This document shows, one piece after another, positions 1 through 56,960 of a stretch of 64,000 nucleotides of DNA. A program made the translations under genes and the position numbers. The stretch's first letter is position 1. Each line of letters begins with the position of its first letter. Where the stretch lies: positions 102,193,890 to 102,257,889 of the forward strand of contig CM073889.1 of NCBI GenBank assembly GCA_037176705.1, read 5' to 3'. The notes under the pieces are model-generated. The model ran no database searches and was not told the DNA's origin. It saw only the letters and a program-made list of their open reading frames with translations. This DNA is from Molossus alvarezi. Taxonomy: Eukaryota; Chordata; Mammalia; Chiroptera; Molossidae.

Positions 1-200
1 TGGAAGGAAGGGGGGGAGAGAGAGAGAGAGAGAAACATCGATGTGAGAGAGACACATCAATTGGTTGCCTCTCATACATGCCCTGACCCCCTGGAGATCA
101 AACCTGCAACAGAGGTATGTGCCCTTGACTGGGAATTGAACCTTTAATTCTTCTGTTTACAGGCCAATGCTCTAACCACTGGGCAACACCAGCCGGGGCC
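1..200 (-). mobile_element. Ves SINE, cut by the window edge
   Basis: The minus strand ends GGCCCCGGCTGGTGTTGCCC with B-box-like text; the 3' tail lies outside the window. Confidence 0.85.
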
Positions 201-262
201 CTCATAGCCTCTTAATAAGGATTTCAGGTTAGAATATGTTGATGCAGAAACGAATAGGCATT

Positions 263-510
263 GCCCTGGCCGGTTTGGCTCAGCGGTTAGAACATCGGTC
301 TGCGGTCCAGAGAGACCCGGGTTCAGTTTCCGCTAAGGGCACGTACCTCTGTTGTAGTTTGTCCATGGCCCTGGTTGGTCGTCCGGGTGGCAGCCACTTG
401 ATGTGTCCCTTTCACGTCGATGTTTCTCTCTCCTCTCTCTCCCTCCCACTCTATCTGAACAAAAAATGGAAAAATGTCCCAGGTGAGGATAAAAAAAAAA
501 AAAAAAAAAT
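263..510 (+). mobile_element. Ves SINE (young subfamily)
   Basis: GCCCTGGCCGGTTTGGCTCA head with Pol III A-box and B-box, CT-rich middle and GGTGAGGAT plus A tail. Perfect TSD GAATAGGCATT at 252-262 and 511-521. Confidence 0.95.
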
Positions 511-555
511 GAATAGGCATTTAGTAATAGGCACCTATTACAATATTAACAATGA

Positions 556-775
556 TGCTTAGGTAACAAGTATAGAGCACTTAGAGGGCACTGTGATAAG
601 CATATTACATGAATTATCTCATTTAAGTCTTATAAAAGCCCTATTTGGTAGGTCCTGTTTATACTCCCCATTTGAGTGATGAGATAGTAACTTACTCTGA
701 TTTACTTAAGATCACAGAGCTAGCAGTGGCAAAGCCAGGATTTAAATCCAGCAGCCTGATTCTAGAGCGTGCTTT
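556..775 (+). repeat. MIR SINE
   Basis: Clear MIR core: GAATTATCTCATTTAAGTC, GGTAGGTCCTGTTTATACTC, GATCACAGAGCTAGCAGTGG and AGCCAGGATTTAAATCCAG. Confidence 0.8.
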
Positions 776-794
776 TTTAAAAAAATTAATTATT

Positions 795-1240
795 TTTTTT
801 AATCCTTATCTGAGTATATTTTTCCATTGATTCTTTTTTTTTTTTTAATTTTTTATTTCCTTTATTGATTTTAGAGAGAGAGGAAGTGAGAGGGAGAGAG
901 ACATAGAAACATCGATGAGAGAGAACATCGATTGGCCACCTCCAGCATGCCCCCCACTGGGGATTGGGCCCACAACCTGGGCATGTGTCTTGACTGGGAA
1001 TTGAACTGGCAACCTCTTGGTGCATGAGTCAACACTCAACCACTGAGCCACACTGGCCAGACTCCATTGATTCTTTTAGATAGAGTGGGAAGGAGAGAGA
1101 GAGAAAAAGAGAGAGAGAGAGATGAGAGAGACACATCAATTGGTTGCCTCCTGTACCACCGCTCCTGGGGCCAGGGTTAAACCCCTGACTCTTTGGTCCA
1201 TGGGCTGACGCTCTGACCACTGAGCCAAACCAGCCAGGGC
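795..1240 (-). mobile_element. Ves SINE, split by another SINE
   Basis: The tail side is at 795-837 and the remainder at 1063-1240, ending CAAACCAGCCAGGGC. Interrupted by the SINE at 838-1062. Confidence 0.88.
838..1062 (-). mobile_element. Ves-type SINE, AATCAATA-tailed class, nested
   Basis: Inserted in the outer SINE with TSD TCCATTGATTCTTTT at 823-837 and 1063-1077 (15 of 15). Confidence 0.92.
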
Positions 1241-2351
1241 TTGCTGTTGATGATTGTGCTGGACTGCCTGGATATGAATTTTATTGAATAAACCTTCAAG
1301 TCAAGTGGTCAAGCTTTTTATGATGATGATAAAACTCTAAAGGCTTGATGCTTTTTATATATCATCATCACTATACACCACCTCTGCAAAAGAGTTTCCC
1401 ATCTCCTGTTTTATTGATGAGAAAGTGAGACTTCTAAGTCAGTAGTTCACTTTTGGGCTTCATGGGCAAGTAAAAAAAGAAGTTTGTGTATAGGAGACAA
1501 TTGGGACCAGACGTAAGATCACTGACTTTTAATTCTGTTAAGGTTAAAGACCTTTTTAAAAATTACTACAATCTATCATCCACATCCTTTTGTAAAAGAA
1601 AGGATATTGTTGCCACCAATAAGGTAGGAACATCATAATTACAACATGAAAACAGACAAATTTAGTGTTATGAAAAACTGTGTAACATTGTTATAATTTT
1701 TCTCATTTGGTCACAGACCAATTCACAGAGCATTTGGGATTGCTTGGGTGACACAACTAATTCCAACTGGTTATTACCTGAGTCCAGATTCAAATTTAGA
1801 TCTGTCTGACTGCAGAGTTTGTGCTTATTGCAGCAATTCATGACCTCTCTCTAATTTTGATCTTTTTTCTACTCTCAGGCAGGGAGGGGGCCAGGGATAG
1901 TAGTCAGGTAATGGCCTAGCAATTGGAGCCCCACTCAAATTTATAAACAGCACCCAGAGAGTAAGTTCTACTGCTTCCCAGGGCAAGGCACTAAGAATGA
2001 TGCATCAGGGGGAGAAACTACAGGTATATCTCAATATTCCAAGAAACTCTCAAGTAAACAGCTTGATTTTACATATTTTTCAAAATGAGAAGCTCCACCT
2101 TCTTTTGTTTCCTGTTTTTATTTCACCCATTTTTTCAGTTCTCTTTCCCATCATATCTGTATAAAAAGGAGATGGGTATGATTTCCCACCCCCCTCACTC
2201 CTATTTTATCTTGTTGCCACCAGCTGATCTTAAGCCCATCTGTCTCTCAGTCCTTGGTTCTAGTTTTGGCAGGGATTGTTTCTTTTCCTTAAGTTATTAT
2301 TATTATTTTTTTACTTATGCCTGCTTGTTCTAAAGACACTATTAAACTTAT

Positions 2352-2570
2352 AGTTGACTCTTGAATAACCTGATTAGGGGTGCTGACTAGCACACAGTCA
2401 AATATCCATGTATAACTTAAGTTGGCCTTCCACACAAGCAGGTGCTCAACCATGAGTCAGAAATACAGTTGACCCTTGAACAGTGCTGGTTTGAACTGTG
2501 TGAGTCCACTTATACACAGATTTAAACCCATTGTGGATTTAGATGTGTTGTTCAAGTGTCAATTGTTCTT
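2352..2570. mobile_element. Tigger-type DNA transposon remnants
   Basis: Two ends in head-to-head arrangement: AGTTGACTCTTGAATAACCT with TATAACTTAAGTTGGC (an inverted right end) and CAGTTGACCCTTGAACAGTG with GTGTGAGTCCACTTATACAC (a left end). The middle of the element is missing. Confidence 0.65.
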
Positions 2571-2764
2571 TTATATTTTATTTTATTTCTATCACTTAGT
2601 AATAAAGTAATAATTTGAGTGATATAACACTGCTCTTTAAGTTTTTATGATACTTTTTTGCATATATTCTTTCATATGATCATCACATCTATGAGGTAGA
2701 TTTGACAGGTAGTGTTATCTTTATTATACAGACTAAATTCAGTATTTGATAAAAGCAAAAAAAT

Positions 2765-3005
2765 TTTTTTATCCTCAACTGAGGACATTTTTTTTTTTTT
2801 CATTTATCTTCAGATAGAGCTGGAGGGAGAGAGGGAGGAAGAAAGAGAGAGAAACATCCATGTGAGAGAGACACATCGAGTGGTTGCCACCCACATGACC
2901 CCAACCGGGGCCGGGAATAAACTGCTTGCCCTTAGCGGGAACCAAACTCGGGACTCTCTGGTCCACAGGCCGATGCTCTGACCACTGAGCCAAACCAGCC
3001 AGGGC
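2765..3005 (-). mobile_element. Ves SINE
   Basis: Complete, from ATCCTCAACTGAGGAC to CAAACCAGCCAGGGC, with an imperfect AAGCAAAA(n)TTTT duplication on both sides. Confidence 0.9.
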
Positions 3006-3403
3006 AGAAGCAAAATTTTAAGCAGAGTGGAAAAGAGAAGATTTCACATATCAGAATGTTGATCTTCAGTTAACTTCTTAAAGGAAAAACCATGTTTCTC
3101 CCTACTTACAGACTCAGTTCTTCTGGCCCCCAATTGCAGGCAGAAATTTAAGGGGAAAAAGGAAACAATAACTGTTATAGTGAATGCTTTGCCTGTATGT
3201 TATTTGTAAGAGAGAGAGGAACTAAATTAAGGAATAATGAAGGTATAGATCATATAGGTCTGATCCAGAATTTTGTGGTAGTTGCCCACAACAAATGTTT
3301 TCTCCTTCACTTCCTGGTAATTTTTAATTGAAAATCCTCTGTTGGATGAACAGTCCAATTAGATGTTAGGGCTTTCTTTTTTTTTTTTCTTTTCACCCAA
3401 GCA

Positions 3404-3440
<37 letters not shown>

Positions 3441-3552
3441 CTAACATTTATTTGAGATCCAAAAGAATAGCTATATTATCCAGGCTTTGACTGAAATAGT
3501 ATTACAGGTAAAATCTGATGGCTGGTCATTGCCTTTAAGAGTTCAGTCTGAG

Positions 3553-3864
3553 CCCAGCAGATGTGGCTTAGTTGGTTAGTTAGTTGCACCAAGAGGTCAC
3601 CAGTTAAATAACCGGTCAGGACATGCCTGGGTTTCGTGCTTGATCCGAAGTAGGGGGCATGCAGTAGGCAGCCAATCAATGTTTTTCTCTTATTGATGTC
3701 TCTAGCTTTTTCTCTTTTAAAAAAAAAGCCCTAGCCCATTAGGCTCAGCGATTGGAGTGTTGGCCTGTGGACCAGAGAGTCCCGGGTTCCGTTCCTGCTA
3801 GAGGCACATACCAAAAAAAAACCACACAAAAATCAATAAAAACATATTTTTTAAAAAAAAGAGG
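3553..3864 (+). mobile_element. Ves-type SINE, AATCAATA-tailed, with a short SINE in its tail
   Basis: TSD GTTCAGTCTGAG at 3541-3552 and 3865-3876. The tail is interrupted at 3728-3822. Confidence 0.85.
3728..3822 (+). mobile_element. Short tRNA-only Ves derivative (copy 1)
   Basis: Only the tRNA-like head from GCCCTAGCCC to GAGGCACATACC, then an A run. It lacks the CT-rich middle and the GTGAGGAT end. Confidence 0.75.
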
Positions 3865-4460
3865 GTTCAGTCTGAGATTCCTTATGAAAGGGTCCAGACA
3901 GCAGTCTTAGAAAGAGATTTTATGATCAATCACTATTTTAGCTGCATTAAGCCAAGTTTAATGCAAACAAATTAGTTTTACTGTGATTGTCTTTGGTTAA
4001 AAAAAAATGGGGGTAACTGTAGAAAGAAAAATTATGTCGGTACTTATGTAGATACTAGTTTCTAATCCTGTTGATTGCCTTTGAGGTTTTGTTATATACT
4101 TGTAAACTGGACTGGATCCTGACTTCTAGTTTCCTCAAACATCTAGCTATGATGTGACTCCAAAGTGCACTGCAGACAGTGGGAATTATCCTGCTCATGG
4201 TATCATAGTAATCATCTGGCACTCTATATTCTCAGAGGCTTTAACTGCATGTTCTCAGTGGCTCACCAGCAAGCAAATAATCTTCCTAAGACTAGAACAT
4301 CCGAAAATAAATGAAGAGAATGACCAACTTAAAAATCATGAACCTGAAGTCATGATCCATAGAGAATCAGAAAAGAAAAATAAATCACACAGATAATCAA
4401 TTAAAGCTGTGAAAACTACAGAGTAGTAGCTCTGTAGTTTAAGGTGCAAATGCCTTAAAT

Positions 4461-4738
4461 ATATATATATATATATATATATATGGGTTAATCCTCACCC
4501 AAGGATATTTTTCCATTGATTTCAAGATAAGAGTGGAAGGGAGGAAGAGAAACATCTATGTGACAGACATTAATTAGCCACCACTGCCGTGCCCCCCCCC
4601 CTCCCCCCCCAGCACAACCCTGACTGGGGCCAGGGATCGAATCTGCAACTCAGGTACGTGTCCTTGACTGAGAATTGGACCCAAGACACTTCGGTCCTTA
4701 GGCCAGCACTCTAATCGCTGAGCCAAATTGGCCAGAGC
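4461..4738 (-). mobile_element. Ves SINE with adjoining (AT)n
   Basis: (AT)n at 4461-4484 next to the tail, head ending ATTGGCCAGAGC. Flanked by CAAATGCCTT copies at 4447 and 4739. Confidence 0.88.
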
Positions 4739-4752
4739 CAAATGCCTTCAAT

Positions 4753-4854
4753 TTTTTTTTTTTTTTTTGGTACATGCCCCTAGCGGGAACCAAACCCAGG
4801 ACTCTCTGGTCTGCAGACCGACACTCCAACCCCTGAGCCAAACTGGCTAGGGCC
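4753..4854 (-). mobile_element. Short tRNA-only Ves derivative (copy 2)
   Basis: Poly(T), then GGTACATGCCCCTAGCGGGA to GGCTAGGGC. TSD CAAATGCCTTC(A/G)AT at 4739-4752 and 4855-4868. Confidence 0.85.
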
Positions 4855-4939
4855 CAAATGCCTTCGATTTTAATCACCAATCTCTCAGGCTGAGGATCTG
4901 ATCAAAATGGGGGAAATTGTTTTAAAAAAATTAATAAAT

Positions 4940-5290
4940 AAGCAGACCCCACATAGAGTCACTTGCCCTCAGGACAGCAAACCAAGATTTAATTGCAGTT
5001 TCAATCTCTTCCAGGAATGTGCCCTTTAGCCAGCCAATATGACATTTCCCAGTTAGCACTAGTGAGGTGATCTGCATTTTAGACCACTCTGCACTTTCCC
5101 CAAAGGAAGGTAATCTTGCCTGAAACAATCCTTTCTTTTCTTTATGGCTTGCTTGTCCTACCTCCTTTCAGCCTTTAAAAACTTTTCACTTAGTACAGCT
5201 CCTCAGAGCTCCTTTTTTTTTTTGCTGGGTGGGATACTGCCTGATTAGTGAATCATTTAATAAAGCCAGTTAGAATCTTCAGTTTTACTC
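4940..5290 (+). repeat. LTR-like stretch (possible solo LTR of an old endogenous retrovirus)
   Basis: Ends with TGATTAGTGAATCATTTAAT and AATAAAGCCAGTTAGA, a layout typical of mammalian retroviral LTR poly(A) regions. No internal viral genes. The family was not identified and the left boundary is approximate. Confidence 0.4.
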
Positions 5291-5329
5291 TGTTGAATAT
5301 TTGTTTTTTTAACATGTCCTTCATGATAT

Positions 5330-5990
5330 TAACATTTTTTAAACAAAAGCAGTTATTTTATGGTATGTCTCATGAAATACATTTGACATATAACACTGTG
5401 TAAATGTAAGGTGTACATGTTAACACATTTATACATTGTAATATGATTGCCCTTGTATCGATAATTAGCACCTCTGTCACTGCATAATTATCATTTCGTT
5501 TTACTGGTTGGAATAATTAAGTTGTAGTCTTGTAGCAAGCTTGATGATTGTAATATGATATTGTTGTCCACATTCACTATACTGTGTATTAGATCTTTAC
5601 AACTTATTTACTGCTTGTTGCAAGTCTCTACCCTTAAACCACATCTGTCCTGTCCTTCACCCCTCGCCCTTATCTCTTGTGATTCTTGATGTGCATATGA
5701 TTTCCTGTTTTTGTGGCTATATTTAGTTACCACATTTATATGAAGTATCCAGAATAGTTAAATCGATAAAGACAGAAAGCACTGGAGGAGGGAGGAAAAC
5801 AGCTTAATGGGTGTGATGTTTCCTTCTGGAATAATGAAAAAGTTTTGGAACTAGATAGAGGTGATGGTTGTACAACAGCATAGATTTTCTAGATCTCTTT
5901 AAATTGTTTACTTCAAAATGGTTATTTTTATGTTATATGAATTTCACCTAAAAATTAACTTCAAAAAATCCCAGCGTGTAAATGGTTTTG
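5330..5990. mobile_element. Old L1M-type 3' sequences
   Basis: 5345-5760 matches, in antisense, the L1M tail pattern (CATTTGACATATAACA, TACATTGTAATATGATTGCC, ATTAGATCTTTACAACTTAT). 5770-5960 resembles an L1 3' end in sense (GGTGATGGTTGTACAACA, GTTATATGAATTTCACCT). Confidence 0.6.
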
Positions 5991-6242
5991 CTGCAGCCCC
6001 ATATAAAGACCCCAGATTTCTCAACAAATAGAAATTCCATTTAGAAACTTATTGCATGACAATTGCAATGATTTCTAGGGATTAAGATAATAGGAATTGC
6101 AATGGATTTTTGGTGGGAGAACTGATATGCAGAAGAATCTATTGTATTATCATAAGTGAATATTGAAGGTTTAATGTATTATATACAGTTTTCCACTTTG
6201 AAAAATTCCCATGTTTGGGATGGATGTAAAGACAAACATATG

Positions 6243-6335
6243 GCCCTGGCCGGTTTGGCACAGGGGTTAGAGCATCGGCCTGCACACCAGAGAGTCCCGG
6301 GTTCAGTTCCCGCTAGGGGCACGTACCCCCCAAAA
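6243..6335 (+). mobile_element. Short tRNA-only Ves derivative (copy 3)
   Basis: GCCCTGGCCGGTTTGGCACA to GGGGCACGTACCCCCC plus A run, 93 bp. TSD of 15 bp with one mismatch at 6228-6242 and 6336-6350. Confidence 0.9.
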
Positions 6336-6415
6336 AAAGACAAAAATATGTTTTCTATCCAATTTGAATTAATTTTTAATATTAAATAACAGGTTTTCTA
6401 AAAACAAAAAAGTTT

Positions 6416-6625
6416 GCCTGGCTGGTGTGGCTCAATGGATTTTGTGTTGACCCATACATCAAGAGGTCAGTGATTCAGTTCTTGGTCAGAGCACATGCTG
6501 GGATTGCAGGCTTGATCCCCAGTAGAGGGTGTGCAGGAGACAGCCAATGGATGTTCCTATCTCTCTCTTCCTCTCCCTTCCCCTCTCTCTAAAAAAAAAT
6601 CAATAAAAACATATTTTAAAAAATA
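6416..6625 (+). mobile_element. Ves-type SINE, AATCAATA-tailed
   Basis: GCCTGGCTGGTGTGGCTCAA head, TCTCTAAAAAAAAATCAATA tail. Confidence 0.88.
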
Positions 6626-6839
6626 AATGAAAACAAAAATTTTAATACATTACATTTAAACATTAACTATAGTGGGTTAAAATTTATAGCTTCTCTTCCT
6701 CTGAATGTGTGTATTAGTATTCACTTTTTCACCTTCAAGCTAAACTCCCAGTCATTTATGTGGAACTCACTTCATTCTTTATTAAATGTCATTTTGTTTC
6801 TTTCTTTTTTCTTTTTAATATTTAAAATTTATTTTTTTA

Positions 6840-7075
6840 TATTTTTATCCTCACCCGAGGACATTTTTCCATTTTTTGTTCAGACAGAGCGGGAAGGGGA
6901 GAGAGAGAGAGGGAGAAACATCAACGTGAAAGGGACACATCGAGTGGCTGCCACCTGCACGACCAACCAGGCCAGGGACAAACTGCAACCAAGGTACATG
7001 CCCTAGCGGGAACCGAACCCGGGTCTTTTTGGACCGCAGGCCAACGCTCTAACAGCTGAGCCAAATCGGCCAGGG
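6840..7075 (-). mobile_element. Ves SINE
   Basis: ATCCTCACCCGAGGAC to CAAATCGGCCAGGG, complete. Directly followed by another SINE. Confidence 0.92.
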
Positions 7076-7091
7076 AAAGATTTAAAATTTT

Positions 7092-7274
7092 TAAATCCTC
7101 GCTCAAGGATATATTTTTATTGGTTTTAGAGAAACATTGATAAATTGCCTCTTGTATATGCCCCAGCCCGGGATTGAATTTACAATCTAGGTATGTGCTC
7201 TGACCAGGAATCTAACCCACAACCTTTCAGTGTACAGGATGGTGCTGCAACCAACTGAGCAACCCAGCCAAGGC
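7092..7274 (-). mobile_element. Ves SINE, diverged
   Basis: AATCCTCGCTCAAGGATAT start and AACCCAGCCAAGGC end; internally shortened. Confidence 0.8.
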
Positions 7275-7950
7275 TACCTTGTTTTTTAACCTCTCAATTC
7301 CTTTCTCTCATAAGTGGGAGATACATACCTTGCCACACTTGTGTGGATTAGAAAAAGGGCAAGTGTTTAAGCACACTATAGTAGATACCTAGGAGTAGCA
7401 ACAATGATTATCCAAGGACTTAGAGTGTTGTCAGAAGTAAATCTTTGCCTTTACCTTATTGTTCGTTACCCTTTTTGCAGCCAGTACAGTCTATAGAAAC
7501 ATAAGTGTATTTTGAAAAAGATTTTTTACCTGTGTGAAGTTAAGCTTTCTAAATCTGTTTTCCAAAACTGATACCTGATGTACATGCAGTTCTATAATAT
7601 GTCTGTCAGCATTGGTTTACAATTGAACCTTAGTTCTCTAACTAATTCATTCCAGAAGGCATTTCAAGAACTGATTTGTTAAAAAACCGAATCATTTTTC
7701 CCATTAGAAAATATTCACAGCCCAGCTTCCTGAGACGTTAACCACGAAAAGTTTGGCTGTAAACAGACTCATACTCTCACATTCTCTCCTTTGTCTCCTG
7801 CATGACTGGCCATACAGGTATCAGCATGAAAGGGTTGTTAAGTCGAGAACCAAAGTTTATCTCGATAACTGAGACATTTTGTTCAAGATGGGAGATGTTG
7901 AGAGCCAAAGTCTGACTGTATTTGCTTTGTTTTTCCCAGGTGAAAAAAAG

Positions 7951-53757
<45,807 letters not shown>

Positions 53758-54490
53758 AAGCGCCCACCAATAAATACTTTCTATATTTCAGGGAACCCTT
53801 TTTTCAGACAAAAATAATGTTCTCAAATTTATGTGTTTTTTTCTGAATTTTATCCTCTCTCACTGCTCTGCTTGACTTATTTTTCCCCGTGAATCTACAC
53901 TTCTGTCTGGGGTAGATGTGTTGACGACATTGTTAATGGCCACTAGCACCCTAATATCAAATAACCATAATGCTTTCATTTTGTACCTCATACCACATCA
54001 AAGAGATGTTAAAAATGCATTTGTAAGTGTCTTCTCCGATGCTCTTATTAACACTTGCCAAGGTGTTTGGTAATATCTCTCACCCAGCCCTTTTAGGGCT
54101 GCTAAAATACAAACTGACTTCTGTGGAGATGAGCACAGAATTTTGAGAAAAAGCCAAATTTAAACAAATTCTAAGGACAAATTGTCTATTTAAAATATTC
54201 TTTTATTTCTTCTTCATGCTCTGAAATTCCTTTCTAGTATATACATTAGAGAAATATGAAAAATCTACCATATTATTTATTTCCTGGAATTAAAGACTTG
54301 ATTATAACATTGTAAGAGAGAAGTGAGAACTACCGTTGCCTTTAGACAAATAAAAAAAAAAAGTTACCGAGTCTGCAATAATGTCAACATTAAAAATTTT
54401 TTAATTAAAAAAGTCATTGTTTTTAACAGTATATAAAAATCATAGTGTAACTTTTTTATTTAATAAAGGTAATAACAAGTTTAATTGCTT
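53758..54490 (+). other. ME2: ME2 proximal 3' UTR
   Basis: About 730 nt of AT-rich, repeat-free sequence after the stop codon. A possible early AATAAA lies at 53770, too close to the stop to be the main site. The better candidate is the AATAAA at 54462-54467. The lack of interspersed repeats up to about 55200 fits transcribed UTR. Confidence 0.6.
54462..54467 (+). terminator. Candidate proximal poly(A) signal of ME2
   Basis: AATAAA followed within 40 nt by T-rich sequence. It would give a 3' UTR of about 0.7 kb. Confidence 0.5.
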
Positions 54491-55199
54491 CAATTATGCT
54501 ATTTTATTGCCCAAGTAGAAATTTAGCTTTTCTTATTATGAAAAACACACACTTTCATCTTCTTAATTTCTAGATGATTTTAAGAAAAGGGTATAGGATA
54601 CCTAATGCATAAATTATGACTGACATCATATGACTTTTAACAAATAAGTCTTATGTTTCACATCTAAATGAGTTATATTTAACTGAAGAGGTTGTACCCC
54701 TATTCTAATAGTAATGCTCTATTATTTGAGATAATTTTGGAATGCCCTACAAGATATTCCTTTGAATATCATTAGTGACAATTCTTTCTCCATTAAAAAT
54801 GGATTTAATTTTTTGAAACCACCAAAATTAATTTAGAGCTAAGTGGGGATGAATAAGGTAGGTGTTCAGACCATTTTGAATAGTTCATTTTCATGCCATT
54901 TTTCAACCCAGTAAAATGGGTAATAATTGGCTAGTGAGACCAGCTTTTTATGTGGCTTGCATATTGGAGAGTTCTAAAGGAAATCCCAAATCAATTTGAG
55001 AAGTAGTTGTATTGCTATATATGTATCTAACTTGGTTGCTTTGAAGAAACAAAAATTTTAAATGCTTATTCTCGAATATTAACAGCAAAAAATTATTCAC
55101 AGCTACATATCAGTATGTACATTATTTGACATTTCTCCCCACAGCCCTTGATATGTTAAATATAATATTCTATGGAGAAAAAGAAAGGACTTTGTGTTT

Positions 55200-55410
55200 T
55201 TATTTTTTATTTCTTTATTGATTTTTAGAGAGAGAGGAAGGGAAAGAAAGACAGAGACATTGATGACAGAGAACATCAATTGGCCACCTCCTGCATGCCC
55301 CCTCTGGGGATCAGGCCCACAACCTGGGCATGTGCCCTGACCAGGAATTGAACCGGTAACCTCTTGGTGCATGGGTCAACACTCAACCACTGAGCCACAC
55401 TGGCTGGGCA
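55200..55410 (-). mobile_element. Ves-type SINE, AATCAATA-tailed class
   Basis: TTTCTTTATTGATTTTTAGA to CCACACTGGCTGGGC; GGCTTTGTTTTTATTTTTAT-like duplication on both sides. Confidence 0.9.
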
Positions 55411-55510
55411 GGGCTTTGTTTTTATTTTTATCTTTTCTTCTACCTTTAGGTAGAGATTAATTCACAATAATTTTGAGTATAATTCAGCATTTTAAGAATG
55501 CTCAAAAAAT

Positions 55511-55767
55511 GCCCTGGCCAGTTTGGCTCAGCAGTTAGAGCGTCGGCCTGTGGACCAGAGAGACCCGGGTTCGGTTACCCCTAAGGGTACATACCTCGGT
55601 AGCAGTTTGTCCCCAGCCCCGGTTGGGGTTGTGTGGGTGGCAGCCAGTTGATCTTCACTCTCACATCCATGTTTCTCTCTCTCTCTTCCTCCCCATTTCC
55701 CTCCCACTCTATCTAAAGATGAATGCAAAAATGTCCTCAGGTGAGGATTAAAAAATAAATAAATACA
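55511..55767 (+). mobile_element. Ves SINE
   Basis: TSD TAAGAATGCTCAAAA at 55493-55507 and 55768-55782. Confidence 0.94.
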
Positions 55768-56659
55768 TAAGAATGCTCAAAATAGCATTGCCATTCAGAG
55801 TGTGGGAAGATGCAGTTGCTTAATTCATTTAACAGATGAGTAAAAGTCAAAGTCTGTTCTATAAATCTGCTTCATAAAATAAGCAACTAGGTCACAATTT
55901 GTTTCTTTTAATTAAATATTAAAGGTTTATGTTTTTCATATTGCCTTTGTCAAAACACAATCATTCCCAAAAATATTCTCTATGAAATCATTTTTATTTT
56001 GTCGTTATAAGTATAATAAATACAAACCTGATTTTTGCTTAATGCTTATTGAAGGTAGGAACATATGCCGAATTTTACTTAGTAATTTGACTAAGATGTT
56101 TACTTATTAATATGTCTAGTATAGTCCTTATGGAAATTAAAATATTTCAAGGAAGGAAAACAAGGCCAAATAGCCTATAGCTTATTTAAATAAGATAAAT
56201 TTTATATGTATACTGTTTAAAAGCTACTTATTCTCATTATGCGTTATTTGCCAACCAGTGTTTTAATAAGTAGTAATTATTGGATGTAAATTTTAAAAAA
56301 AATTTGAATATTAAAACTAAGAATATAGGCAGGAGTTATCAGCATGGTGGGAGGCGGGCGGAATAATGGCCTCAAATTGGAAAAGAGACGGAAACATTTG
56401 GATTTCTATGGAAACGTTCACCTAGCAAGAAGATAATTATTTTGAAAAACAGGAACTGGAGAGTCATTTTCATTCTTTTGAGTAAAGAAGAAAATTCTGT
56501 CAGATTAGCCTGTCAGAAATTATTTAATAGGGAAAAGTGAGACTACACGGTTTTCTAATCTGGTACTACCACCTGTAGCGTGAAACAAATTGGATAAAGT
56601 AGGATAAGGTTTATTGACTATAATGAGAAAAGTGTTGAAGATTTTGGTGAAAGCCTTTC

Positions 56660-56960
56660 TAAAGGATGGATTCTTAACCAGAAAGTTAACTCAAATCACT
56701 GTGGAGCTTCTTAAAAATGGGGAGGCTTCTACCCTCTCCTTCCAGGCCCCCTGGACCACCTGGGGCAGAGCCCTAGCAGGTGTATTCTCAGCACACACTT
56801 CCCATACCCTCCTAGTCACTGCCTTAAAGCAGGTATCTAAATCACCTGGAGAGCAAACTCTTTCCTCCTGCTGATGCAGTGGGTCTGGGGTGGGGCCCGA
56901 GATTCTGCATTTCTCACAAGCTCCCTGGGGATGCCCAAGCTGCTGGCACAGAGAACACAC
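56660..56960 (+). mobile_element. hAT-Charlie (MER5-like) element
   Basis: Contains AAATCACCTGGAGAGC and GTGGGTCTGGGGTGGGGCCC followed by ATTCTGCATTTCTCACAAGC, the standard core of MER5-type nonautonomous hAT elements. Possible UTR content of a long ME2 transcript. Confidence 0.7.

Larger units (their letters stand above)
1..7939 (+). other. ME2 intron 1 (right part)
   Basis: Non-coding. Holds MIR (556-775), Tigger-type ends (2352-2570), an LTR-like stretch (4940-5290), L1 3' pieces (5330-5990) and about a dozen Ves SINEs. I see nothing recognisable in 1241-2350, 3020-3540, 3880-4440, 6000-6230 and 7275-7930. Assignment to intron 1 is inferred from the human gene, where exon 1 is noncoding. 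Confidence 0.7.

Noticed and set aside
236..562. Recurrent 'LAGLAQRLEHRPAVQRDPGSVPAKGTY' type peptides across the window
   Set aside because: All are translations of Ves SINE heads and bodies on either strand.
3728..6335. True tRNA genes at tRNA-like stretches
   Set aside because: A-box and B-box text is present, but sequences match SINE heads with A tails and TSDs; no cloverleaf with a plausible anticodon arm was evident.
53770..53775. AATAAA right after the ME2 stop codon
   Set aside because: Only about 13 nt after the stop; unlikely to be the functional signal.
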